Assembly (NCBI RefSeq): GCF_030232585.1
Contig: NZ_JASPJX010000004.1
Location: 32,263-96,262 of the forward strand
Direction of reading: 5' to 3'
Length of the DNA stretch: 64,000 nucleotides
DNA from: Corynebacterium sp. MSK008
Lineage (GTDB): Bacteria; Actinomycetota; Actinomycetes; Mycobacteriales; Mycobacteriaceae
Shown: positions 28,684 to 40,892 of the stretch, one piece after another
Layout of the letters: each line of letters begins with the position of its first letter
How positions within the stretch are numbered: position 1 is the stretch's first letter
Program-made: the position numbers and the translations under genes
Notes under the pieces: model-generated
The model's input: the letters and a program-made list of their open reading frames with translations, nothing else
Told to the model about the DNA's origin: nothing
Database searches by the model: none

Positions 28684-30036
28684 ATGGCAAAGAAACCCCG
28701 TGTGATCCACACCTGCACCGAGTGCGGCTACTCCTCCCCCAAGTGGCTCGGCCGCTGCCCCGAGTGCGGGTCCTGGGGCACGCTCCAAGAGGAGACGCCG
28801 GTTGCTTCGGGCCCGGTGAAGACGTCCTCGCTGACACCGTCCGCCCCTGCGAGCCCGATCACGAAGGTCGAGGCCGCGGCGACGAAGACGGTGAAGTCGG
28901 GCATCCGGGAGCTGGACCGCGTGCTCGGCTCCGGTGTAGTGCCCGGCTCCGTCGTGCTGATGGCGGGCGAGCCCGGCGTGGGCAAGTCCACGCTGTTGCT
29001 GGAGGTGGCGTCTCGCTGGGCGAAGCAGGGGCGCAAGGCGCTCTACGTCACTGCGGAGGAATCCGCGGGCCAGGTCCGCGCCCGCGCCGAGCGCACGGAG
29101 GCGCTGGTGGACACGCTGTATCTGGCCGCCGAGTCCAACCTGGACGTGGTGTTTGGGCACGTGGAGCAGCTGAAACCTTCGTTGCTGATTGTGGATTCGG
29201 TGCAGACCATGCACGCCGCCGGCGTCGAAGGCGTGGCCGGTGGCGTGGCGCAGTCGCGCGCGGTGACGGCGGCGCTGACCACGCTGGCCAAGACCACGAA
29301 TATCCCGGTGCTGCTGGTGGGGCACGTGACCAAGGACGGCAACGTGGCCGGCCCGCGCGTGCTGGAGCACCTGGTGGACGTGGTGTTGAACTTTGAGGGG
29401 GACAGGCAGTCGTCGCTAAGAATGCTCCGGGGCATTAAGAACCGCTTCGGCGCCACTGACGAGGTCGGCTGCTTCGAGCAGACCTCCGGTGGCATCCGGG
29501 AGGTGCCGGATCCGTCCGGGCTGTTCCTGTCTCACCGCGGGAAGACGCCGGACGGCTCCGCGGTGACGGTGGCGATGGACGGTGTGCGCCCCATTCTCGC
29601 CGAGGTGCAGGCGCTGACCGTGGATCCGGTGAACAAGAGCCCGCGGCGCGTGGTCACCGGCCTGGATTTCAACCGGGTGCCGATGGTGCTGGCGGTGCTG
29701 CAGGCGCGCTGCGGGGAGCGCACCAACGACAAGGATGCGTACGTGGCCACCGTCGGCGGGGTGAAAATCACGGAGACGGCCACGGACCTCGCGGTCGCGT
29801 TGGCCACGTGGTCGAGCCTGCACGAAAAGCCACTGCCTGCGAAAACAGTGGTTGTGGGCGAGGTGGGGCTGGCCGGGGAGATCAGGCGCGTGCCCAACCT
29901 CGGCCGGCGCCTCCAAGAAGCGGCGCGCATGGGCTACACCGGCGCGATCGTGCCTGCCGGGGAGAAGCTGTCTATCGACGGTCTGACGGTCCGCCCCGTC
30001 TCCACCCTCGTGGAAGCGCTCTCCTTGCTACAGTAG
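28684..30036 (+). CDS. radA: DNA repair protein RadA
   Basis: RadA (450 residues) is a RecA-like ATPase acting in recombination and branch migration. It has a four-Cys zinc finger (CTECGYSSPKWLGRCPEC), Walker A GEPGVGKS, the RadA motif KNRFG (in GIKNRFGATDE) and a C-terminal Lon-like domain with VGEVGLAGEIR. ATG at 28684 gives the standard MAKKP start. In related genomes radA is followed by disA; here another gene follows after 5 bases. Confidence 0.95.
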   Translation: MAKKPRVIHTCTECGYSSPKWLGRCPECGSWGTLQEETPVASGPVKTSSLTPSAPASPITKVEAAATKTVKSGIRELDRVLGSGVVPGSVVLMAGEPGVGKSTLLLEVASRWAKQGRKALYVTAEESAGQVRARAERTEALVDTLYLAAESNLDVVFGHVEQLKPSLLIVDSVQTMHAAGVEGVAGGVAQSRAVTAALTTLAKTTNIPVLLVGHVTKDGNVAGPRVLEHLVDVVLNFEGDRQSSLRMLRGIKNRFGATDEVGCFEQTSGGIREVPDPSGLFLSHRGKTPDGSAVTVAMDGVRPILAEVQALTVDPVNKSPRRVVTGLDFNRVPMVLAVLQARCGERTNDKDAYVATVGGVKITETATDLAVALATWSSLHEKPLPAKTVVVGEVGLAGEIRRVPNLGRRLQEAARMGYTGAIVPAGEKLSIDGLTVRPVSTLVEALSLLQ

Positions 30037-30041
30037 GCGCC

Positions 30042-31382
30042 ATGAAATCGGGGGAAATTCAGCGGGCTATTCATGTGCTCCGCGAACACACGGCAGATGC
30101 AAACCATGTTGTTGCAGTGATTGAGACGGCGACGTTTCTGTTGCGGGGAGGGCTGCACGACCAGGCGTTCGGCCTGGTCTCCGGCACCGAGCCGTTCATC
30201 GAGCATCCGGCGGAGGCGATGGACGCCCTCGGGGAATTCTTCGCCGTCGCGGCCGAGGCGGGGCTGGGGGAATATCCGCTCGTGCGGTTCACCTCCCCGC
30301 GATGGCCGGGCACGGACCCGCAGGTGGCGTCGCTGGCGAAGGCGTTCGGGGGACGGTGCAGGCAGGTCGAGGTGTCCTCCCTCGACCTGGCGGATTTTGC
30401 GGACACGGTGGTGTTTTCGTTGACGGCTCCAACTGGCGCGCACCTGCCGGAGCCGGACCAGCTGGTGGAGCAGGTGATGGTGCTGCAGGACCTGGACCTG
30501 GGCACGGAGCAGGCCCGCCAGATCTTCGACGCGGCCGGCGCGGTGGCGTTCCACCCGTCGCTGGACTACGTGGTGGTGTTCCAGTTGGCACTGTTGGCGG
30601 ACGAAGCCCGGCGGCCACTGGACGCACTGGCGTTTCTGGATGCGCTGTCACGGTTGCCGGAGCGAATGTGCCCCGGCATGGAGGAAATAGATCTCGCGCT
30701 GGTCAAGGCCGGGAACTACATGGATTTGGGCGCCACGCGCGACGCCGCGGCGTGCCTGCTGCTGGACACCGCCGGCGCAGACCCAGACACCGCGCTGCGC
30801 CGGTATTCGCTAGTGATGCGCAGGCTGCTGCGCGCAGACGCGTTCGACGCCGCGCTGTACCTGGTCTCCCCCACCCGGGACATTGTGGACGCTGGCGAAG
30901 GGGAGCTCTGGTGGCGCTTGCAAGGTGCGTCGGCAGTGGCGCAGTGGGTCGCCTCCGCGGCCGATCCCGGGTTCGGGCAGCTGTGGCCGTCGGCGCGCGC
31001 CCGTCTTGAGCTCGCGTTTTCGGAGTATATGGAAAGCGGTGCGTTCGACGGTCTGGGTTCTCAGTACGTCGGCAATGTGGTCACCGCTCTGCAGAAAACA
31101 CAGCGCGCGACGGAGGCGGTGGACCTGTCGTCGTGGGCACTGGCGGTCGCGGCGAAAACGGACAACCCGAAAGAGACCCTGTTTACGCTCTGCGACAACG
31201 CGGTGTCCCTGTTTTGCTGCGAGCGCTTCGAGGAATCCGCGATGGTGTTTGAGTCGGTGCACCAGCGGGCCCGTGAAGCCGACGACGCGGAGGCGATGGG
31301 GTGGGCCGTGAGCTACCTGCGCGACTTCGCAGTGTTCTCGGGCTCGCCCGCGTATTCGCAGGCGCTCGAGAGGCTTAGGTGA
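30042..31382 (+). CDS. Helical-repeat (TPR-like) protein in the position of disA
   Basis: The 446-residue protein is not recognised. It is rich in Ala and Leu and appears to be built of helix pairs, with segments such as AEAMDALGEFFAVAAEAGLG and CERFEESAMVFESVHQRARE that look like TPR units. No signal peptide or TM segment is seen, and none of the DisA motifs (DGA, RHR) is present. It starts 5 bases after radA, so it is in that operon, and its last 8 bases overlap the next gene tail to tail. In related genomes this slot is held by disA (c-di-AMP synthase). A scaffold or regulator role is only a guess. Confidence 0.65.
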   Translation: MKSGEIQRAIHVLREHTADANHVVAVIETATFLLRGGLHDQAFGLVSGTEPFIEHPAEAMDALGEFFAVAAEAGLGEYPLVRFTSPRWPGTDPQVASLAKAFGGRCRQVEVSSLDLADFADTVVFSLTAPTGAHLPEPDQLVEQVMVLQDLDLGTEQARQIFDAAGAVAFHPSLDYVVVFQLALLADEARRPLDALAFLDALSRLPERMCPGMEEIDLALVKAGNYMDLGATRDAAACLLLDTAGADPDTALRRYSLVMRRLLRADAFDAALYLVSPTRDIVDAGEGELWWRLQGASAVAQWVASAADPGFGQLWPSARARLELAFSEYMESGAFDGLGSQYVGNVVTALQKTQRATEAVDLSSWALAVAAKTDNPKETLFTLCDNAVSLFCCERFEESAMVFESVHQRAREADDAEAMGWAVSYLRDFAVFSGSPAYSQALERLR

Positions 31383-32058
31383 TGTTGAAGGGGCTGGCGT
31401 CGGAGGCGTTGTCCCCGATCACGCCGTGCAGGAAGTAGGATCCAGCCTTCACTTCCGGGCGATTGTCGCACTGCCCCGGTTGCGATGCGGTGGCGGACCA
31501 GCGGGCCTCCCAGCGGCGCTTCTCGCCCGGCGCGAACTCGACGTTGCCTGCCGCGACCGGCGGGTAGCAGTCGGTGTCGGACCAGATGCGGTCGTTGGTG
31601 GCCATGTCGTAGACCTCGAAGCGCAGCAGGTCATCGTCCAGGTTGATCACGCAGTCGGCGTCGGTGGGGTTTTCCACCTCCATGTAGAACACCGGCTGGA
31701 CCCCAACCGCATACGAGGGCTGGTTGCTGGAGGCGTGGATCTTCAAGTCAGCCAGCTCGCAGCTGCCCTTCTTCACCGGAGCGGCGGCGGTTTCCTCGCT
31801 GGGCTCGGTCGGTTCGGTGGGTTCCGCCGAAGAGGTCGTGCTTTCCTCCGAAAGCTGCACCGTCGGCTCGGTGGCCAGGGTGGTTGACGGGGCTTCTGCG
31901 GTGGTTTCGGTAATGTTTTCCGTCTCGTCCGTCTTTCCGCTGCGGGCGAACGCGGACAGCCCCCAGACCAAAAGCGCCACAACCACCAGCAGGATGACGA
32001 GTGCCGCCACGCGGCGGCGCATGTAGATCTCCGGAGGAAGTGGGCGCTGGTTCGACAT
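31375..32058 (-). CDS. Membrane-anchored exported protein (Rv3587c position)
   Basis: The 227-residue protein has one TM segment near residues 15-35 (VAALVILLVVVALLVWGLSA), a Thr/Glu/Ser/Pro-rich linker to ~100, and a globular exported domain with three Cys (GSCELAD, ADCVINLDDD, TDCYPPV) plus QCDNRP. The domain looks like a small beta-sandwich. The place next to carbonic anhydrase and mutY matches Rv3587c of M. tuberculosis, a conserved membrane protein of unknown function. Confidence 0.75.
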   Translation of the reverse strand: MSNQRPLPPEIYMRRRVAALVILLVVVALLVWGLSAFARSGKTDETENITETTAEAPSTTLATEPTVQLSEESTTSSAEPTEPTEPSEETAAAPVKKGSCELADLKIHASSNQPSYAVGVQPVFYMEVENPTDADCVINLDDDLLRFEVYDMATNDRIWSDTDCYPPVAAGNVEFAPGEKRRWEARWSATASQPGQCDNRPEVKAGSYFLHGVIGDNASDASPFNIT

Positions 32059-32067
32059 GCCTATAAC

Positions 32068-32688
32068 TTAATCGCCGAAGTTTTCGTAGGTGGTCTCGAC
32101 ACGGCCGTCGGACAGGCGGTATCTCGCACCGACAACCCCGACCGTCTTCTGCTCCAGCCCGGAAATGACGGATGGGATGCGCGCCACCAGGTGCTCCGCA
32201 CCGTTGCGGGCGTGCGCCTGCTCCACCTGCTCGCCGCGGGTTTTCGCCTCGGCCACGGCCGGCGCGATCTTCTCCACGAACACACGCGTCAGCCCCGGAG
32301 GGATGTCGCCGGACTCGAGCGCGGAAACCGCGGCACCTACAGCACCGCACTTCTCGTGGGCGAGGAAGAGCACCAGATCCACCCCGAGGCCATCCACCGC
32401 GAACTCGACGGACGCCGACACCGCGGAGTCCACGCAGCCGCCGGCGGTGCGGATGACAAAGATGTCGCCGAATCCAGCGTCGAACAGCAGCTCCACGGGT
32501 ACTCGGGAGTCGGAGCAGCCCACCACGCACACCGCGGGGTTCTGGCCCGAGGTGAGCTGCTGGCGGGTGGCTGGGTCGCGGCGCGGGTCCGCGGTGTTGC
32601 CGGTGGCGAAGCGCTCGTTGCCGGCTTGGAGCAGCTCCCACACCTCGCGGGGTGTGGTGGCGGCCTGGAGATCGGTTACGTCAGTCAT
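32068..32688 (-). CDS. Beta-class carbonic anhydrase
   Basis: The 206-residue enzyme interconverts CO2 and bicarbonate. Zinc ligands are in VVGCSDSRVP (Cys, with the Asp-Arg dyad) and LAHEKCGAVGAA (His and Cys). ATG at 32688 is chosen because it gives the typical compact N-terminus; the longer frame overlaps mutY. It is divergent from mutY with a 22-base gap and matches the canB position of mycobacteria. Confidence 0.92.
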   Translation of the reverse strand: MTDVTDLQAATTPREVWELLQAGNERFATGNTADPRRDPATRQQLTSGQNPAVCVVGCSDSRVPVELLFDAGFGDIFVIRTAGGCVDSAVSASVEFAVDGLGVDLVLFLAHEKCGAVGAAVSALESGDIPPGLTRVFVEKIAPAVAEAKTRGEQVEQAHARNGAEHLVARIPSVISGLEQKTVGVVGARYRLSDGRVETTYENFGD

Positions 32689-32710
32689 GGCCACTATTGT
32701 TGCACGCATT

Positions 32711-33568
32711 GTGACGAAACTTCCCCCAAACAAGATCATCGATTGGTACCGGGCCAACGCCCGCGAGCTGCCGTGGCGTTCAGTTTCGGTTTCTCCGTGG
32801 GGTGTGCTGCTCAGCGAGGTGATGAGCCACCAAACCCAGGTCGAGCGCGTCGCTCCGATCTGGCAGGAATGGATGGGGCGATGGCCCACCCCGGCGGCGT
32901 TCGCGCAGGCGAGCACCTCCGAAGTTTTGCGTGCCTGGGGCAGCCTGGGCTACCCGCGCCGGGCTCTGCGTCTGAAGGAATGTGCGCAGGTCATCGTGGA
33001 TGAGCACGGCGGGGAGGTGCCGGAGGACGTCGATAAGCTGCTGGCGCTTCCCGGCATCGGCGACTACACCGCGCGGGCGGTGGCGTGCTTCGCGTACGGC
33101 AAAAATGTGCCGGTTGTGGACACGAACGTGCGGCGCGTGGTCGCTCGGGTGGAGCGCGGCGAAGCGCTCGGGGCGCCCGGCAAGAAGGAAATCGAGCAGG
33201 TTGCGGCGCTGCTACCTGCGGAAAATGGCCCCGAGTTTTCTGTCGGGCTGATGGAGCTCGGCGCGCTCGTGTGCACGGCCCGGGCGCCGAAGTGCGAGGA
33301 ATGTCCGGTGAGTGACGGATGCGCGTGGCTCGCAGCAGGCAGGCCTGAGGCCGAAGTGAAGAAGCGTGCTCAGCGCTTTGTCGGCACCGACCGCCAGGTG
33401 CGCGGCAAGATCATGCGGTTGTTGCGGGAGTCCGACAGCCCAGTGGAGCAAAAGCTTATCGACGACCTCTGGCACGACCCCGCACAGCTTTCCCGCGCGC
33501 TATTTTCCCTGCTCGAAGACGGTCTGGCCGAGCAGGACGAGAAGGGTTACTTCCACCTGCCGCGGTAG
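32711..33568 (+). CDS. mutY: A/G-specific adenine glycosylase
   Basis: MutY (285 residues) removes adenine mispaired with 8-oxoguanine. It has the catalytic Glu in LLSEVMSHQTQVERV, the helix-hairpin-helix LPGIGDYTARAVACFAYG, the catalytic Asp in VPVVDTNVRRV, and the [4Fe-4S] ligands C-x6-C-x2-C-x5-C (CTARAPKCEECPVSDGC). The usual C-terminal MutT-like domain is truncated. GTG at 32711 is chosen; an ATG at 32687 would overlap the carbonic anhydrase start. Confidence 0.92.
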   Translation: MTKLPPNKIIDWYRANARELPWRSVSVSPWGVLLSEVMSHQTQVERVAPIWQEWMGRWPTPAAFAQASTSEVLRAWGSLGYPRRALRLKECAQVIVDEHGGEVPEDVDKLLALPGIGDYTARAVACFAYGKNVPVVDTNVRRVVARVERGEALGAPGKKEIEQVAALLPAENGPEFSVGLMELGALVCTARAPKCEECPVSDGCAWLAAGRPEAEVKKRAQRFVGTDRQVRGKIMRLLRESDSPVEQKLIDDLWHDPAQLSRALFSLLEDGLAEQDEKGYFHLPR

Positions 33569-33717
33569 TGGAGCCCGCCGGGCAGCTTCACGTACACGCC
33601 GCCGCGGGAATTGAAGGTGACCGGCCCGATCTTCTTCGATGCGGACACGCCGGACTTGGAGTAGTTGAGCCAGCTGCCGTCGCTGATCTTTTGGCGCTTG
33701 CGGTACTGAATTCCCAT
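33547..33717 (-). CDS. DUF4236 small basic protein
   Basis: The 56-residue protein reads MGIQYRKRQKISDGSWLNYS, then KSGVSASKKIGPVTFNSRGG. This is the DUF4236 pattern (MGxxxRKxxxxxxGxxxNxSKSGxSxS). It is a small all-beta protein of unknown role. The last 22 bases overlap mutY tail to tail, and the start faces the lipase start across a 24-base gap. Confidence 0.85.
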   Translation of the reverse strand: MGIQYRKRQKISDGSWLNYSKSGVSASKKIGPVTFNSRGGVYVKLPGGLHYRGRWK

Positions 33718-35147
33718 GGACGGGAGCTTACACTGCTCCCCATGCGTAAACGGTGGTGTCTTTTTGCTGTCCCGCTCCTGATTTGTCCCTCTGCGCACGC
33801 TGAGGACTTGAGTGCGGAATCGTTGTCTTCCCTGTCGTCGGTTGGCTCGTCCGCCTTCGAGGTGATCGGTGACGCGTCGTCGCTTTCGTCTCTCCCAGAG
33901 CTGTCTTCGCAATCGCTTGACGGTGCGGCGGGCAACAACCCCGGCAAACTCGACGCGAAGAAGCGGGTGTTGGGGTCCAACGGCAAGCGCATCCGCTACA
34001 CCTCCGTCAACGAGCGCGGCGAGAAAGTGCCGGTCACCGGCGCGCTGTACGACCGCCCGTTTGCGAAGGGCCTGATCGTTCTCGCTCCGGGCACGCGCGG
34101 CCTGGGCGACCAATGCGCGCCGTCGGCGGCATCGTCGATGCTGTCGTCCCTCGGCCCAGACGGCACGGTGAACATCAACTACGAGGTGCCAATGGTGCAG
34201 ATGCTTCTCGACGACGGCTACCGCGTGGTAGTCACCGACTACATGGGCCTGGGCACCGACGGCCTGCACACCTACCTCAACCGCGTCGACCAGGGCCGGG
34301 CGGTGATTGACGCCGCCCGGGCCGTAGCCAAACGCGGCGAGAAGGTGGCGTTCTGGGGCTACTCGCAGGGCGGTGGCGCAGCTGCGGCGGCCGCGGAGCT
34401 CGTCGGCGACTACGCCCCGGAGCTCAACGTGGTGGGGACGTTTGCCGGCGCTCCCCCTGCCGACCCCCTAGGCGTGCTGCAGCAGGCGTCCGCGCCGATG
34501 CTCACCGCCGTGGCCGGTTTCGCCGCCGCGAGCTACTCGGAGACCTATCCCGAATTCCGCGAGGCTCTCGACGGGTATCTCACCGACGACGGCAAGGCCC
34601 TGCTAGAGGACCTGAAAACCTCGTGCGTGGTGGACGCCTCAAGGAACGCCCCGAAGATCGCCGGCGACATCTTCGTCGACGGCAAGACCTTCGCCGACAT
34701 CGCGGAGGAAGACGAGCGCATCGGCAAATACCTCGAGCACAACAAGCTGGGCAAGGTGAAGCCGAACGCGCCGATCATGGTGCTGACCAACCCGGACGAC
34801 GACCTTGTGCCGGAGCCGCAGGCCACCCAGCTGGCCGAGGACTACTGCGCAATCGGCGCGGACGTGGAGTACCGCCGCGTGGTGGTGCCGGGGTCGCCCA
34901 CGCAGCCTTTGTCGTCCGGCCGCCGCGAGCTCACCCCGCGCGCGCCGGGCTCCGGCCACGCGCTGCCGCTGCTGCTGCAGACCGGCAACGTCTCGGACTG
35001 GCTGTCCGACCGTTTCAAGGGCAGGCCCATGAAACAGGTCTGCCCCTCCGACCACCCCGAGTATGAGGTGGTGGAGGGGCTCAACGCCGTGGAGATCACC
35101 GCGATCGTGTTCTCCACTCTCGGCGCCCTGGGCTTGTGGGCTTACGC

Positions 35148-37877
<2,730 letters not shown>

Positions 37878-37999
37878 GTGGCTGACCCCTTCTTTCCTAA
37901 ATCAGTTGTTCACCACCATAACGCTGGGGTCCGACATCACTTCCCTGGTTTGTGCGCGCGTACCCGCATGGTCGTCGATAAGCGCAGGTGAGAGGCAAT

Positions 38000-38016
38000 G
38001 TTCACCCTTAGCGAAC
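38000..38016. promoter_or_regulatory. ClgR-like operator upstream of clpC
   Basis: On the clpC strand the site reads GTTCGC-TAAGG-GTGAAC, matching the ClgR consensus WNNWCGCYNANRGCGWWS with one mismatch. ClgR activates clpC and clpP in C. glutamicum. It lies about 122 bases before the clpC start and overlaps the stop codon of the CHY zinc-finger gene. Confidence 0.55.
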
Positions 38017-38310
38017 AGGCCGAAAGTACACGTCTTCGTGGGCCTTGCATCCGGGGTTAAAAGGGTGCCCGCACGAGGGGCAGGACGCGCCGTATTCGGC
38101 ATGCGTCATCATGCGCCCGCAAGCGCCGCACATCACGGAGGGCAATTGCCTATCGACGGGCACGAAACCGTGATCGGCCAACTCATCGTGGCACAGCGAG
38201 CAGGCCCACAATTTCTCACATTCGCCGCACGTGTTGGCAACGACGTCGCGCTCAGAGTGCCAGTGAGCGCAACGCCCTTGCCCATCGACGTCGATTCCGT
38301 GGATCACCAT
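38008..38310 (-). CDS. CHY zinc-finger protein
   Basis: The 100-residue protein carries the CHY-finger pattern of Cys/His pairs: GRCAHWHSERD, NTCGECEKLWACSLCHDEL, VMCGACGRMM, SCPSCGHPF. These bind three zinc ions. In bacteria, small CHY proteins have no settled role. ATG at 38310 overlaps the stop of the MetQ gene by one base (TAATG), so the two are co-translated. Confidence 0.88.
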   Translation of the reverse strand: MVIHGIDVDGQGRCAHWHSERDVVANTCGECEKLWACSLCHDELADHGFVPVDRQLPSVMCGACGRMMTHAEYGASCPSCGHPFNPGCKAHEDVYFRPVR

Positions 38311-39122
38311 TAGTTCGCTGGGATGACGGAACCGTCGTACTTTTGCTGGATCCACTCTGAGGTTTCAGCGGAGGTCAGGTCCGCCGCGAGCGCGTCCATG
38401 CGCGGGTCTTCGGCGGCGTCGGCGTTTGCGACAAGGATGTTCACATACGGGTTGTTCTCCGGGCTTTCCGCAATGATGGAATCTTCCACCGGGTTCAGCC
38501 CCGCTTCCAGCGCGAAATTGGAAGAGGCGATCACGCCGTCAACAGAGTCGTCGGACAGGGACTGGATCACGATGGTGTCGTCGACCGGGACAATTTGGAT
38601 GTCCTTCGGGTTTTCCGTGATGGACTGGAGGTTGATCTTGGACACGTTGGTCGGATCGATTTCCTGGTCCAGGCTAATCACACCGTTCGTCTCCAGCAGG
38701 ATCAACGCGCGCGCAAGGTCCGACGGCGAGTTCGGAGTCGCTACCTTGGCGCCCTGCGGAAGCTTGTCGATGGAATCGATGCTGGTGGAATACATCCCCA
38801 TCGGCTCGATGTGCACGCCAGCGACGTTCACCAGCGTCTCGCCGGTCTCATTTTCCCAGTCGTGCAGGTACGGCGGGTGCTGGTAGAAATTCGCGTCGGC
38901 CGAACCATTGGACACCGACATATTCGGATCCGGTCCGCCGGGCACGACTTTGATGTCCAGCTCGTAGTCCGGGTTCGCCTCGTCCACGTACCGCAGTATC
39001 TCAGCGTGCGGGGTGGCCGCAGCGAGCACGGTAATCGGCTTGTCGCTTCCAGATTCGGTCGAGCACGCGGCGGCACTCAAGCCCAGCGCTGTGGCTACCG
39101 CAGTTGCAGCAAATCGCTTCAT
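38310..39122 (-). CDS. MetQ/NlpA-family substrate-binding lipoprotein
   Basis: The 270-residue protein has a lipoprotein signal (lipobox SAAC at residues 17-20) and the NlpA/MetQ fold: VLAAATPHAEILRYV, DANFYQHPPYL and ATPNSPSDLARAL. MetQ delivers methionine to the MetNI ABC importer. No metN or metI gene lies in the window, so the partner must be elsewhere or the gene is an orphan. It is co-transcribed with the CHY gene downstream. Confidence 0.88.
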   Translation of the reverse strand: MKRFAATAVATALGLSAAACSTESGSDKPITVLAAATPHAEILRYVDEANPDYELDIKVVPGGPDPNMSVSNGSADANFYQHPPYLHDWENETGETLVNVAGVHIEPMGMYSTSIDSIDKLPQGAKVATPNSPSDLARALILLETNGVISLDQEIDPTNVSKINLQSITENPKDIQIVPVDDTIVIQSLSDDSVDGVIASSNFALEAGLNPVEDSIIAESPENNPYVNILVANADAAEDPRMDALAADLTSAETSEWIQQKYDGSVIPAN

Positions 39123-39148
39123 GGGAACTTCCCTCCAAACAAAAATGG

Positions 39149-39181
39149 ACTGTGCTGTCTATACAGATTAGACAGCACAGT
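39149..39181. terminator. Perfect 13-bp inverted repeat between ptsI and the MetQ gene
   Basis: The arms ACTGTGCTGTCTA (39149-39161) and TAGACAGCACAGT (39169-39181) pair perfectly around a 7-base loop. On the minus strand it lies 19 bases after the ptsI stop and is followed by CCATTTTTG, so it can serve as a ptsI terminator. It is also 26 bases before the MetQ start and could be an operator. Confidence 0.6.
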
Positions 39182-39200
39182 TCATTTCCGGAAGATTTAC

Positions 39201-40892
39201 TTACAGCAGATCCTTCAGCACCGGATCGGCGAGGTTCAGCACGGCCTCGCGGGCGCCTGCGGCGGTGCGGGCGTCGACGGCGAAGTTGGCCATCTGGCGG
39301 CAGGTGTCGAAGTCGTGCAGGCGCAGCGCGGCGCGCACGGCGTTGACCTTGCCCGGGGCCATCGACAGGGACTTCACGCCGAGACCCACCAGCACGAGTG
39401 CCATGAGCGGGTCGCCGCCCGCCTCGCCGCATACGCCGACCGGCTTGCCGGTGGCGTCGCCGCCGCGGCAGGTTTCGCGGATCATGGACAGCACCGCGGG
39501 CTGCCACGGCGACAGCAGCTCCGCCAGCTCGCCCTGCATGCGGTCCGCGGCCATCGTGTACTGCGAGAGGTCGTTGGTGCCAATGGAGGCGAAGTCCACC
39601 TCTTCCAGCACCTGCCAGGCGCGGATGGCGGCCGCCGGTGTTTCCACCATCACGCCGACTCTCTCCAGCCCGGTGCCGCGGGCGCGCTCGGCGAACCACT
39701 TGGCTTCCTCGACGGTGGCGACCATCGGGGCCATAACCCACAGCTCTGACTCGGGGACGTTGTGAGCTGCGTTTGCAAGCGCCTCCAGTTGGGTATCCAG
39801 GAGATCTTCGCGTGCCTGCGAGAGGCGCAGACCGCGGCGACCCAGCGCGGGGTTTTCTTCTTCGCCGAGGTCCGCGAACGACAGCGGTTTGTCCGCGCCG
39901 GCGTCCAAGGTGCGCACCACCACGCGGCGGTTGCCGAAGGCCTCGAGCACCTTCGTGTAGGTTTCGGTCTGCTCTTCCAGGCTGGGCGCTGCGTCGCGGT
40001 CGAGGAAGAGGAACTCGGAGCGGAACAGGCCGGAACCTTCGAGGTCGTAGCCCGCAGCCGTCTGCGCGTCTTCGGCGGTGCCGGTATTCGCTAGCAGCTT
40101 CACCTTGTAGCCGTCGCGGGTCGCGCCCTCGCCGGAGGAACCGGCCAGGGCTGCCGCGCGGCGGCGGGAGCGCTCCTCGAGTTCCTCCACGTCCGATGCG
40201 TTCGGCGCGACGATGACCTCGCCGACGCCGCCGTCGAGGGCGATCAGCGGTGCGTCGACAGTCGCCTCGGCGATGCCCTTGACCTGCACGGCGCACGGGA
40301 TCCCCAGCTGCGCGGCCAGGATCGCGGTGTGCGAGGTCGCGCCGCCCGCCTCGGTGACGATGCCGAGGACGAAGTTTTTATCCAGCGTCGCCGTCTCCGC
40401 CGGCGCGAGGTCGTGCGCGATCAGGATGGACGGCTCGGTAAGGTCCGGGATCCCCGGCTCAGGCAGGCCCCGCAGGCGCGCGGTGGCGCGGTCGCGGATG
40501 TCGTAGAGGTCGGTGACTCGCTCGGCCATGTAGCCGCCGATCTTGCGCAGCTTGTTGGCGTAGAGCTCTACCGCGTCATGGATCGCCTTCGTCGGGCCGG
40601 CGCCTTTCTTCAGCTCCTTGTCGATGCCTCGGATGAGGCCCTTGTCGGTTGCCAGTCCTGCGGTCGCCTCCAACACGGCTTTCGCCGAGTCCGAGTTGGC
40701 GTGCTCGGCGCGTGCGGAAAGCGAAGCCGCGACGTCGTTAAGCACTGCGCGAATGCGCTCACTGTCGGCCTCCGGATCGGTGGAGGCGGGCTCGTGCTCG
40801 TCGATGCCCACTGCGGGCGTGACCACGGCGATCGGGCCGGACGCGGTGCCGGCCGAGACGCCGATGCCGTGCAGGACGGTGCGGTTAGACAT
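39201..40892 (-). CDS. ptsI: Phosphoenolpyruvate-protein phosphotransferase (PTS enzyme I)
   Basis: Enzyme I (563 residues) passes phosphate from PEP to HPr. The phospho-His is in GGATSHTAILA. The PEP-binding barrel has SEFLFLDRDAAPS, ASIGTNDLSQYTMAADR and the Cys in VGVCGEAGGDP. The start overlaps the end of the EIIBCA gene by 8 bases. In C. glutamicum ptsI sits with the fructose PTS; here it is joined to a glucose/beta-glucoside-type EII. Confidence 0.95.
   Translation of the reverse strand: MSNRTVLHGIGVSAGTASGPIAVVTPAVGIDEHEPASTDPEADSERIRAVLNDVAASLSARAEHANSDSAKAVLEATAGLATDKGLIRGIDKELKKGAGPTKAIHDAVELYANKLRKIGGYMAERVTDLYDIRDRATARLRGLPEPGIPDLTEPSILIAHDLAPAETATLDKNFVLGIVTEAGGATSHTAILAAQLGIPCAVQVKGIAEATVDAPLIALDGGVGEVIVAPNASDVEELEERSRRRAAALAGSSGEGATRDGYKVKLLANTGTAEDAQTAAGYDLEGSGLFRSEFLFLDRDAAPSLEEQTETYTKVLEAFGNRRVVVRTLDAGADKPLSFADLGEEENPALGRRGLRLSQAREDLLDTQLEALANAAHNVPESELWVMAPMVATVEEAKWFAERARGTGLERVGVMVETPAAAIRAWQVLEEVDFASIGTNDLSQYTMAADRMQGELAELLSPWQPAVLSMIRETCRGGDATGKPVGVCGEAGGDPLMALVLVGLGVKSLSMAPGKVNAVRAALRLHDFDTCRQMANFAVDARTAAGAREAVLNLADPVLKDLL

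Noticed and set aside
30042..31382. DisA diadenylate cyclase next to radA
   Set aside because: The protein has neither the DGA nor the RHR motif and is helical throughout.
39149..39181. McbR (TAGAC-N6-GTCTA) methionine operator upstream of the MetQ gene
   Set aside because: The half-sites are in the opposite order (GTCTA-N7-TAGAC), so it does not fit McbR; a ptsI terminator is simpler.
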